Of a DNA stretch of 64,000 nucleotides, positions 1 to 10,318 are shown in pieces. This DNA is from Armillaria gallica (Eukaryota; Basidiomycota; Agaricomycetes; Agaricales; Physalacriaceae), in contig JBANDB010000002.1 of the NCBI GenBank assembly GCA_037576215.1, forward strand, positions 4,588,001 through 4,652,000. Reading direction: 5' to 3'. A program made the position numbers and the translations under genes. A model generated the notes under the pieces. That model had not been told where the DNA came from, did no database searches, and worked only from the letters and a program-made list of their open reading frames with translations. Numbering within the stretch: the stretch's first letter is position 1; the number at the start of each line of letters is the position of its first letter.

Positions 1-90
1 GCAGAAGATAAGGGCGACGTCGTCTGGGCTCCAGCAAGACCGTCAACGGGGGGTGAACGACGTCCCGTCGCCGTCGTGCGGTGGGAGTAA
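1..90 (+). CDS. Possible C-terminal end of an upstream gene (partial)
   Basis: From base 1 an open frame of 29 codons runs to a TAA at 88-90 and reads as a basic, Pro/Arg-rich tail ending in RWE. It would be the last exon of a gene lying to the left of the window. The stretch is too short for any motif or family to be seen, and an open frame of this length can occur by chance in GC-rich DNA. No splice acceptor or start can be judged because the sequence begins here. Confidence 0.3.
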   Translation, partial: AEDKGDVVWAPARPSTGGERRPVAVVRWE

Positions 91-414
91 TGACCTGAGA
101 GTGAACCTGGCGGGGCTTGAATTAGTGCTGTGCAATAGGCGAGTCAGATAGTACGAAATAGTGAAAGGCAGCTGGTAGGCTGGACAGCGGCCGCAACGAC
201 GAACACGACGAGGAGAAAGAAAGTGGCAGAGAAATTAATACGTACGGGCAGAAGAGAGACGATGAGGGAGTAGAAGAAAGAGGAAAGGTGCAGATGGACC
301 AGATGCTATGTGACCACATGGACGGGCGGCTTCTAAGCATGCAGCTACATGTGCCCATATGTTACTCAACGATCGTACGGTACGGTGCCAAGGGTAGATT
401 CAATACAAAAAACT
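91..414. other. Intergenic, about 320 bp, no gene seen
   Basis: This is the gap between the possible left-edge gene end and the UTP6 stop codon. It holds only short frames with no recognisable protein character. It probably contains the 3' UTR of UTP6 and that of any left-hand gene, which would be convergent with it. Confidence 0.4.
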
Positions 415-2661
415 CTACATGTCCTTTAGTATTTCTTCCCATTTCTTTGTATACCCCCCTTGCAGCATTATCGCACTGGCCTTTTTCCCTTTACCGTGCT
501 CTAACAGCCATTTGGCCCATTCCATGCTGGCTGTTTCCCCATCTTTTCTTCGCCAGACTTGGTATACTTCTTCCAGCATCTCTTCCTTCCCAGCCTGAGC
601 CTCGAGCCTAAATACTTCTCCCCATATTTTGCCTGTCGTGAGATAAGCATCGTCCATATGGCGTACTCTGTCCCACTCCGAACGTTTCGTCTGCTGATCC
701 GAACTCTGCCCGCTTTTCGGCACTGTTCGGTCCTTATACAGTACCGTCACATACCTCATCAGTATCATCTCGTGCACGGCAAGTATGCCCATGCCCATGC
801 TCTCCTTAGCCAGGCCCTGTAATGTACCTCAGTCAATATCGTGCGACATATGGCAACTTCCATGCAATCGCTACTTGCCTCGTGAAGCTGAGCCAGGTGC
901 TCCATACTGATCGCACCACAGTTCTCAAGTCCCCACTGCCACACCGACGCAATTTCGTCCTCCGATCCTGCCACTGATCGTCGTGCTTCCTCCCACGCTT
1001 TCTCAACTGTTTCCCTGCTTCCGTGCTGCTTCTCCATCGCCAGCCGTTCTAGCCACACGTTGGCCGCCTGTGGGCACCGGGATGTGTATTTTCGTGCCTT
1101 TTCAACAATTCTGGATCCCCCGGCGCCGTGGCCTAAAACTCTAATATGAACCGATAAGAGCGATGGAGATTTCCTGTGTCCGCTGATTACTCTTTCCAGG
1201 GACCCGATAAGATACAATTTCTGAGATTCAACGTTAGCACCGTCACGAGAGCTCTTGAACCCGAGTGAAACATACCAAATTCTCATCAATCGCCGCCTTG
1301 CACCATTGTTCAATAAAATTGCCGTATACTTCGAGCACCCCTTCATCCCCGCCATCAGTTGCGCCCATCAACATCTCGTTCGCTTTACGTATTCCTTCCA
1401 CCAGCTCACAGCCTGCCATGTCGGATCGCAAGAATCTGCTGGCAAGTAATTTCATACTGCGTGGGTGCTCATGCAATCGCTGCCGTAATAAATCATCTAG
1501 GTGTGCTAGAAGTGAGTCTCGCAGGCTTGGTTGAACCGGATACTGCGATATCACGTCGTTCAATGATTCGATTAGTTCGATTTTGGGTAATGCTTCAATG
1601 GTGTTTTAGCACAAGCGGCAGAATAAACTGATATTATGTACTCACCTTCAACTGCATTAGAGATAACAGATTTCACAATTGCTCCCTTCATGATCTCTTT
1701 CCGTGCTTCTTCTCCTTCGTCTTTCTCCGCATCATCGTCGACCTCGACTGGAATAACATCATCCTGACCTCGAAACCCGTCGATCATCAAGGCCCTGTCT
1801 CGTTCATCTGCCGTTTCGTCATCTTCTTCAATACCAAGCACGTCCCATCGCCTCCGCAGGCTCTCAATGAACCCCAATTCCATTTTCACATACTCTCGCC
1901 ACATGTCAATGCTATCGGCATTTAGCCGTATGCCCCGTTGGAGTAGCGCACGAGCTGCAGACGGAGAGAGGTGCGAAAGCTCGTGGGACGCTGCAAGGAT
2001 ATACAAGGCAGGGGTATTGGGATGCAGTTGTAGAGCCCTGCGCCTGGTCAGGACTCATGTAAACACGATGTAATACAAGAGACATACCTAGCAGTTACGC
2101 GCCCGACGAGCGTCTTCGCTCCTTCCCGTTTGGCAAGCTCGATGTATTGTATCCATAGACCCACGTCAGACCTGAACCTTTTGACAGCGCGTTCAAATAT
2201 GTGAAACTGTCGTCGGACGAGAGCATAGTCAGATATTGTAGCCGGTGAACGGGGCAGATCTATCAGTCCAGGTCAGGAATCACCATCGTGCGACCGCCTT
2301 ATTACTCACTGAGTCGTTCGGCCCGTTTTCTTCTCAGCTGTTCGAGGCCCATTTCATAGGCAGCATACCGCAGGAAGTCTGCCTTTTTAGCGACTCGTCG
2401 GACCAGCGCGGTCTCAAACGCGGTGCGTTTTTTCACTATGAGTTTCGTCTCTTTCTGTAACAGAGCAAAGCTATATCGTTGAAAAATTCTTCTTGCTATA
2501 GAATGCGCTTTGATGGCGTAGGTGTACTTACGATAGTGAACAAATTTTTTTCGACTAGATCTTTGAGCTCTGCGAGCATCTACATAGATGTCATCAAAAT
2601 AATTTCATTTTTGAGTGAAAATATAAAATACCTGCTCCTGCTGGAACTGGACCCTCTCCAT
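415..2661 (-). CDS. UTP6: U3 snoRNA-associated protein UTP6, SSU processome component
   Basis: UTP6 is part of the UtpB subcomplex of the nucleolar SSU processome, needed for early 18S pre-rRNA cleavages. The start at 2661 gives MERVQFQQEQ, and after an intron MLAELKDLVEKN, the family's usual N-terminus. Next comes a block with KRTAFETALVRR and DFLRYAAYEMGLE, typical of the Utp6 N-terminal domain. HAT-like helical repeats follow, for example SIDMWREYVKMELGFIESL near 1900, and the frame ends in a Trp/Lys-rich tail with the stop at 415. Several short introns separate the exons, not all fixed here. The size fits Utp6 (about 440 residues in yeast, from memory). It is divergently paired with the TCO89-like gene across 161 bp. 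Confidence 0.88.
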
Positions 2662-2822
2662 GGTAGCAGGTAATGTGATTTAGCGAGGAACAGTGGGTAG
2701 ACGGAAAAGTACGTGAAAGTGTCAGAAAGAGGCAATGGGCGTTCGGATCAAGGTTATCAGCTGAGCCAATTGGCGTTTCCAAATTCCAAGTTGAGCACCT
2801 GCCACCACCACCATCATCGTCC
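2662..2822. promoter_or_regulatory. Divergent promoter between UTP6 and TCO89-like gene
   Basis: Only 161 bp separate the two start codons on opposite strands, so both core promoters and 5' UTRs must lie here or overlap the neighbouring gene. No clear TATA box was seen. The inference rests on start codon placement alone. Confidence 0.5.
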
Positions 2823-4877
2823 ATGCCACCACCGAAAAGCCATCGGGTGCATTCTACGAGCAATCTGCGCACACATTCACGCTCCTCTTCGTCGACTAGG
2901 CTAGCAGGAAATCTGCAGACATCCCAGAAGGAATTTGTTCAGCCTAAAGGGCTTGAAAAAACGAAGAAAATCAGTCATGAAGTGTGTATATTTGCCTCTG
3001 TCGCATCCATCGTTTTTTAATCCCTTTTCTTATCGGATAGCATGCTAGGACCACCTCACCACTTCCACGTACGAACAGTGCAGTCCGAGTCGAAGCGAGA
3101 GATCGGGAGCACCAAACAGTACCTACATCGAAACGTCAGCCTTCCTCAACAACGGCCACGAACAAGGCCAATGGATCCAAGCTGAAAGGCGGCTTCACAA
3201 TTAATGATGATTCCGAGGACGACGACGAGGCATGGGTGTCCAGCGAAGCTGATACGTCCACTGAATCAGTGAACTTGGCCCGTGAATCGGACCCAGATAG
3301 CGATACGGAGAATGCTTCTACACCCGTTGCCCGTGAGTCTTCCATGCCACGCCTAACGAAACGGACACCGTCGACACAGAGCGCTGCTGCTAAGCGAGCT
3401 GGCTCAGAAACAGGCTTATCCAGGATAAACACCGCAAGGCCTGCGGATGCAAACGGGTCGAGCAAGGGCGTTACTCAAAGGAACGGTGCACCTCGGTTGG
3501 AGCGAACAGGGTCACAGCGTCGGGTTCCGCAGATTTTCAAAGCCCCTCCAACGCCCGTCACCCCTCCTCCGCCAGCATCCGCAGAGCCTAATCATCATGA
3601 TTCACGTCCGGACGGACCTTCCACACAGCCTCAGTCTCAACTTCTTACACCTCCTTCACCAGCGCCAAAAATTAATGGTAATATCCTTGCTAAGATGCAG
3701 CCACCGCCCACTCTCATCCAACCAGAGGGGCAATCATCCAGAGCCCCCTTATCACACGAACGCAATTTCCAATCCCTCGTATCATTTCGCCAGCCCAGAC
3801 GAGATAGCCAGGCAGAATCAAGCACTTAGACACGCCACTTCACCGAGCAGCGACACGGAGGCCAGAATAATGCCTCATCACTTCCAGAAAATCAACGGCT
3901 CACCGATTTTACACCGCGGCCCGCCTCCCGGATACTTACAGCAGAGGAACGATAGACAACCTCGTTATCTTGACGACTGTCGCTTAATGGATCCTCCAGC
4001 AGCCGCTCGCTTTGCCGAGGCTATCGCAGCCCAGGACCAGGATCCCGCCGAGCTCGCTGCTCTTCTGTCCAAACCCAGCTCGCCCAATGTGATGGAGAGT
4101 AGGTTATATCCTCCTCCGCGGAAGAGTCCGGGAGATGCTTCGAGGTCAAGGGCAGTCTCAGACCAAACCGATAATTCTTCTGACAATCGTCGGCATAGTT
4201 CAGCCATCGTCCCAAGTGAATCTGCCAGCGGCTCGACGTCTCCCCGTTCAAAGCGCCATTCCCGGCCCTCCTCCGTTTATTCTATTTCTAGCAAACACCT
4301 CCGACCTCATCCTTTGATACGAGGTCAATCCCATGGCCCATCGGGTATACAGCCCAAACCGACGCCATTGGCGCCTTTGACTACGGTCATGTCCGATTCA
4401 TCTTCTCAGCTCTCTAGCTCTGTCCCTAATGATAGTAGCATGAACTCCCTTACTGATAGGCATGTGCCAACCTCTCCGGTGTCTTCATTGACCGCCCCTC
4501 CTTCTCCTAATGCACCTCTCGCGACCCAGTCGCCATTCCGTCGGTCCTCAGTGTCTTCAGCCCGAAGTGTATCCACTCTACCGGTCACGACGTCTGTTAA
4601 AGAGGCACGAATGAAGCCCGACAGGCATCGAACACTGTCCACTATCTCTTCTTCATCCTCCATAGCCGCCCTTTCCTCTTTGGTCCATCTTCCTGTCACC
4701 ACATCTCATCGGATATCACTCTTCCCTCCCATTGATGAAGACGTTGGGAAGATTCATCCTCTTCTTCCTCCGCCTTATGCGGAGAATCATCTCCAATTTT
4801 TAGCCCACCGATCCCCATTAAGGGCATCTTACGATCGGGTGATGCGAGCCAAGGCAGTAACAACAGCAGGACGCTAG
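2823..4877 (+). CDS. TORC1 subunit TCO89-like protein
   Basis: A Ser/Pro/Thr-rich, mostly disordered protein read as exons 2823-2981, 3041-3677 and 3742-4877, with introns of 59 and 64 nt that restore frame. Two patches fit my memory of fungal TCO89 proteins: a block with FTINDDSEDDDEAWVSSEAD about 90 residues in, and RPHPLIRGQS in the last third. TCO89 is a non-essential TORC1 subunit acting at the vacuolar membrane in nutrient signalling. A Lys/Arg-containing N-terminus (MPPPKSHRVHSTSNLRTHS) fits the family too. No enzymatic domain is visible. The apparent frame change near 3740 is explained by the second intron and need not be a lesion. Identification rests on motif memory, not a search. 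Confidence 0.68.
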
Positions 4878-5117
4878 CTGTAGCATTTCTAACCTCTTGC
4901 ATATTGATTCACCCCTCGAGTGTTACCTCGTTTCTAGCTTATTGGACACTTTACATTATTGTAGTTTTACGCAATTTCGCGGTCCTTTGTTTATCGTGTA
5001 TTGCATAAATATTATTGCAGCTATGGCAGAACACACTATTGTTATGTTTAGTCAAGTATTCCAGTCACGGACTACAATAGTCAGAGCATGACATTTCACT
5101 AGGCTCTCGAAGACCAC

Positions 5118-7410
5118 TCAGGATGACCCGGATGCACTTGCCCAAATACGCCCTGGCAGACCGAAAGTCCCACCACGCCGACATACTTCCTCTAATAGAT
5201 CCACTTTTATATCTACTCCCATGGCACCGTTGACTTCAACGCAGATTCCTCTAGGTTTCGACTCGTCGTAAGTAATATTGATTCCCACCGAACCAGATAT
5301 GGGGGGACGCTCGGGGGCCAACATGAAGATTCTTGGCCGTTGGTCATTAACGACACTCATGCCATCCATATTCTCCGCGTTGAACCGGCTCTGGAGGAGA
5401 AAACGTTGACAGGAATTTTATGTGGCACATTTGTACCGCTGAGAACGGCTAGCAGGTCTTCTTCTGTAGGCTCAGTGTCGTCCGACAATACATCAGTTTC
5501 GGAAGGAAGGCCTTCTGCCGTCCATTTGCAGCCTAACAAAATTTCGTTCAGCCAGCATTGCTCTCGAACAATCTACAAACGGAGGTGAGTACATAATAAT
5601 GCAGATCACGCCGTGATGATTACCTCGAGGACACCCCAGGCTTCCTTCATACTATGAACGGGTACCCGCTCCAACACAAAGCCAGGTTCTTCTGGCGCAG
5701 TTAGCCGCAATTGTAAGGGCGGGTGAGCTGAAGATGGGGATCGCTGAAAAATGACTGAGAAAGAAAACACGTCTAAAAGTTCCCCGCACGTACGTAGATG
5801 GCAGTATAACGCTCTGGTGACACTGGGCTCGATGGGTCGGCACCGGAAGGGTTGAACTTCACGTAGTCAGCACGAATCGTGCTGAGAGGATATGAAAGGC
5901 TTACTAGAATATCGACCCAACTGCCAGTACCAAATGACATTAAATTGTCGAGTTGGTCTATACTGCTCAGAGGGTTGACAACAAGCTCTATCTCTCGCAT
6001 CCTTGACTGGCTCATTACGACCCCAGGGCGCGAGCCGCCTTGAGTGAAATCGAGAATCCAGGAAGGCTTCGAAAACGGTTCGCCATCTAGGTCCAAAGGC
6101 GAATCGAATGTCTGTGGGAATAAATGCTCCAGGTCTATACCACCTGGTACCAGGGGGAAGACGGGTCGTGCATTTAATGCGGGCATGGACACGGAGGCAG
6201 ATGAGTGGAAATCTGGTTCAGGAGAGAGCGTGAGTGTGGCTATGGCGACACCAGTCTGGGGTCGAGATGACAGAAATGTTCGTATTCGGGACAAGGGGAT
6301 GTCAAGTTGCGGTAGATGTGGTACGGGATCCGTAACGATGTCGTCCGATGATTGACGAAGGAGCCGCAAATACGAGGCCGGAGAAAGATGGATCAAGAAG
6401 GATATGCAGGGAGACATCAGATAAGGAAGCGGCAGTGCATGGGCACGAAGCAAGAAAATGTCAAGGGGTGCAGTATGCTGCAACAACGATCTGGATACAT
6501 AAGTCAAGAAAGGTAAAGACGCTAGTAGAGCGACACTTACGACGAAACTGCTTGTGCCTCTGCCTTTGCAAAGTCCTCCAAGACATGACAGAGTTGATCT
6601 ACATCAACGAACCACCTGATACCCCCGTCTTCTTTTCTGTTCGCGAGCCTATCCAGCATAACCAGGTAACGGAGATGACTGTTAACGACCGTCCCCAGCC
6701 TCGCCGCCTCCAGGGGATTCACGTCAGCCTCAGACATTTGTACGGCGTCGCAAAAGGCAGACATGCTCGTCGCCAGAAACGCGTCCAAGGATGCTGAGCC
6801 TGCAGTGTCGAAGTTGGCATAAGATGTCTTGACGTTCAAAACCTTGATAGAAGGGAGAGGGCTTGACCGATTCACGGAGAATTCGACATCTACCACCAAG
6901 ACCTTCCCACCCAAGACTAAGCTGACGGTTCCTTCACCGGTTTCGTCCTTGAACGTCTCCATGCCCACAGATGTCCCCCATGCCTCAAACCGTGAAATGC
7001 ACCAGTCTACCAAGGCTGCCCGGTCCAAGGGTATGTCTTCGCCGTACTTGACACCCGTTCTCTTTTTCAGCGCATCAACAATTTGGTGGACATTGAGGTC
7101 TGACTGATCAATTGGTCAGTGATCGAACGAGGTAAAACTAAGGACCGACCAGGTGGAGAGAATGGGACGTATTTGCATGCTCTTTCAGTCGTGAGATGAG
7201 CTTCGGTTCTGTGAAATTTGCTGAGCTGTAAAGACTCAGCGAGTTGGATAGCTGGGTTGTGGCTTGGATAATGTCTTGGAGGACATTGCCCGAGGACCCG
7301 GCAGAGGATGCAAATTGATGTGTCGCATGAGAAACAGAGTCCCGACTTTGAATATTCTGAATCGTGGAGAGTAATGTCTGTGGCAGACTTCCTAAGGTAG
7401 AGTTATTCAT
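5118..7410 (-). CDS. MED1: Mediator complex subunit 1 (fungal Med1 type)
   Basis: Exons carry, in order, a helical N-terminus starting MNNSTLGSLPQTLL at 7410; a block with NVHQIVDALKKRTGVKYGE and LVDWCISRFEAWGTSVGME; a beta-rich block with VSLVLGGKVLVVDVEFSVNR; and later FVDVDQLCHVLEDFAKAEA and SRPGVVMSQSRMREIELVV. This order matches fungal Med1, a middle-module Mediator subunit that links activators to RNA polymerase II in the nucleus. The tail contains FMLAPERPPISGSVGINITY and ends at 5118. Upstream in-frame codons to 7551 exist, but 7410 looks the better start. One frame change at about 5355-5420 could not be resolved with a good intron (see findings). Identification is from family pattern, without alignment. 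Confidence 0.65.
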
Positions 7411-7688
7411 GGAGGTAAGAGGGAAGAGGACATTGATGTTGGCGCTCACGCGCTCACGTGCTCGAACCGGCTTGAGCTCATGAAATTCAATGATGGAAAG
7501 GGATACAGCGTGATACAGAGTACCCAGTATAAGAATTAACACATCATGCATTCAAGTCTATATACACTGGAGTCCAAATGATCCTGCCAACGAGTTGCGC
7601 AGACTTGGGTGTTACTGATATAGGTCCAAACATAGTTAATCATAAGTCACTACAAGAGACAAAGAAGCGATGAAGTTAGTAACCACGA
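7411..7688. other. Gap between MED1 and the XPA-like gene
   Basis: Both flanking genes are on the minus strand. The stretch would hold the MED1 promoter and the 3' UTR of the upstream gene. No conserved site was recognised. Confidence 0.4.
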
Positions 7689-8372
7689 CTAATCATCGGA
7701 GACATCCTGATAGCGAGTATCTTTGACTTCATATTGAGGAAGGATTAACACAGGTAGCCCGTCTAAATCGGACCAATTCGTGCGGAATCGACGGTTAGGG
7801 TTGTGGTCAATCTTCCTGAAAAGACGTATCTCCATTCCGATGGGCTTCCCGGCAGTAGTCATCCTGTCCGGCATTAGAATATCGAAATCGGAATATTTTT
7901 TGAACGAGAGTTCCTTGACATCAGCATGGGAGAAGAACGTCTTGCTGGACATTTCGATGGATTCGCGTGGTAGCATCAGGATCTCGCGTTCAGTTAAACC
8001 GTAAGAACGTTTAGCTACGAGACTGGGTCAACCTGAAGGTATGTTGTATCAGAAGACGGTGACATACCGTCACTTTTGTACATTCCCTGTGAAGGTATAT
8101 CAGAAATTGTGTCTATTTATCAAATTAGACAGACTTACCAATGTTCCCGCAGGCCACTTGAAATTATGAGGGCCTTTCCAAGGTTCAGGAAGAGAACTCT
8201 CCCACTCCTTTTTGGCAGAACTTTTCGCCTTGCGAAGAGTGGTCTGAAGATCAGCTTCTCTCTTCTCCTCTTCGGTCATTTCTGATCGGCGCTTCTTGGG
8301 CGACTTTTGAACCGGAGAGCTGAAGGTGGGATAAGAGCTATATGCACATCGAAAACGTCGCTGAGGGGGCAT
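7689..8372 (-). CDS. Small protein with XPA C-terminal-like segment
   Basis: Three exons, 8139-8372, 8068-8086 (19 nt) and 7689-8014, join in frame through good GTAAGT and GTATGT donors to give 192 residues. A basic N-terminus (KSPKKRRSEMTEEEKREA) leads to KWPAGTLGMYKSDAKRSYGL followed by TEREILMLP. The pattern of a lysine, an acidic-Ala-Lys step, an aromatic and Leu-Thr before an acidic helix resembles the linker and helix of XPA/Rad14 C-terminal domains, which bind damaged DNA. No CxxC zinc finger is present in these exons. The true start may be further upstream, since an ATG at 8778 opens a charged exon (MSSETNQKIRKSVEEDQRR) with a donor at 8710, but I could not join it. Function is therefore open. 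Confidence 0.5.
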
Positions 8373-9281
8373 TGCACTGCTTTGCTACTGGTTCAGAGGG
8401 CTATGAGCGTGGTGAGAAGTGGCACAAAATAATTGTAGCACTGGAGAACCTGGGATCTGGTATTTACATAATGGCAACGAGGACGAGTGGCAGTAATCAT
8501 ACCTTAGCGGGCGCACCAAGTCCTTGCTATGCAAGAGAAGAGTGTTTAGAAGCGGTTGATGCGCCAGGTATAAATACGAAACTGAATGGTCTAAGCGTGC
8601 TTCCTCCCGTCACAACAAAGAATAGAACAATGGAGCTCAGACGTGTCCCACACACCTGTAAGCTATTGTTGTGAGATTTAGAACTCCACATGCATATCAC
8701 GCTGATCTACCTGACAGTCAGTCGCCGTTGATCTTCTTCTACGGATTTTCTTATCTTCTGGTTCGTTTCCGAGGACATGTCCTAAATATGCTATCGTCAG
8801 TCCTATGTCGCGTCTGCAATAGATACATTCATTATATGCTGCTTACTGTGTGTTCAGTCACCAGGCTCAGTTGTCACCAGCTTCCCTCTTGGCCTGAAAA
8901 GCGCCACTTTAGCACGCGACATTACGACTGGCTGTTGAATATGAGTTTCTTGACTGCAAGGCTTAGCACGAACGGCTTGAACGCTCTTGAACATCCAAAG
9001 CCGAGAGTCCAAAGAAAGTTATCTCTGCCACTGCATAGACCTGTGCAAGCGAAGAACAAATTACAAGCAAGCGGGGCAATACATCGAGGTCACATCCCAT
9101 ATTTCTCGAAAAATGAACAGACATCGGCGTTTCATCAAGCTGCCAGTGGACACCAGATTCGTTGTATCCGAGTATTTGGCTTCCTGTGGCTGGGATGCGA
9201 AGACGCGACGCTGCTATGACGTCACGTGTTTGTCCTTGTCTTTCTCGCATCCAGCACCCAGCCCGCATCTATAGCTCAAAA
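8373..9281. other. About 0.9 kb between the XPA-like gene and MND1
   Basis: This gap is divergent, with the XPA-like gene on the minus strand and MND1 on the plus strand. The part below 8778 may hold 5' exons of the XPA-like gene. The remainder up to MND1 contains short open frames on both strands, the longest on plus at 8671-9219, none with a recognisable family. Confidence 0.4.
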
Positions 9282-10318
9282 ATGGTGTGCACAGTACATT
9301 TATTGCGACTTATCTCAGTTTATCTTCGCTATAGGCTCCCAGAGGCCTCTCAGCTGAAGAGAAGCGCGTCAAATTGCTTGAAATCTTCCATGAAACTGTA
9401 AGCCAGACTATTCCATAATCAACGGTACTCAGTAGTGACGTTCGTTACATAGAAAGACTTCTATCAGGTCAATCTGGTTTCAATCTTTGTCGAACATCTT
9501 GAAGACGGAGAACTCTCAGTTAAAAGAACTCGAGAAGCTCGGTCCCAAAATGAAGGGAATAGGTCTGTCATCCGCGCATGGCTCTTGCTAGCGTCTTTGA
9601 CAATTAGCCTCTAGTTTCACAATCTGTAAAGGAAGTTCTTCAGTCCCTCGTTGACGATGGGCTAGTACAAGGCGATAAAATTGGCTCTTCGAATTGTGCG
9701 TTAGCGATAAACCGTTACCTCGTCAATGTTGTTCATCTCCGCTTGCAGTTTTCTGGAGCTTCCCATCCCAGCAAGGCGCACTGGTAGCTCTCAACCTCTC
9801 CTAAACCTTGCATGTCGCCTAACACCACGCTGTTAGATTCAAGGGCGACTCAAGGCAGCGAACGAACAGCGCACAGCAAATCAGGCCCAGCTAGACGAGA
9901 CCAAAGTCTCCATTCAATCCGAAAAGGATTTGCGTGTAGAATCTGTGAGAGAAGAAACACCCATAATGGTTCATCACTGATTATGCGTATCATAGGAATT
10001 CCGCACGAAGTCTTTGGAGAAGCTCGTGCTTTTGAAGAAGGAACTATGCAAGCTGGATGACGAACTCAGTGCATATGGCGCATGCGATCCCGTGAAACTG
10101 GAAGAAACCAAGCGTGGTATTACATTGGCAAAGGAAGCTGCCATTCGTTGGACCGGTACGGATTATTGTTGCTCCTTCTTCTTCATCTTTGGCATTTACC
10201 CATGAGGTTAGACAATTACAGTGTTCTTATGTCTTATTTTCTTCGGCAGTCCCTTGTGGAATCTAGTGAGATTCGGCGGTATCTTGGCGTAGACGATGAG
10301 TATGAGGATATATGCTAG
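9282..10318 (+). CDS. MND1: Meiotic nuclear division protein 1 (HOP2 partner)
   Basis: MND1 forms a coiled-coil heterodimer with HOP2 that stimulates Dmc1/Rad51 strand invasion in meiosis. Nine exons join cleanly: 9282-9284, 9335-9397, 9453-9467, 9520-9562, 9615-9695, 9749-9783, 9837-9944, 9996-10155 and 10212-10318, giving 204 residues against 205 in human. The product starts MAPRGLSAEEKRVKLLEIF, then LKELEKLGPKMKGI, a winged-helix with VSQSVKEVLQSLVDDGLVQ and SSNFFWSFPS, a coiled coil, and the conserved KEAAIRWTDNYSVL segment. The first exon is just the ATG and the third is only 15 nt. Every junction keeps frame, so the gene looks intact. HOP2 is not in the window. Confidence 0.94.

Noticed and set aside
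3678..3741. Possible frameshift in the TCO89-like gene, where the coding frame changes near 3740
   Set aside because: A 64-nt GT-AG intron (GTAATA donor, CCAG acceptor) restores the frame exactly, so no lesion is needed.
8671..9219. 182-codon open frame on plus, upstream of MND1
   Set aside because: Composition is not protein-like, no family recognised, and it overlaps the promoter side of MND1 and possible exons on the other strand.
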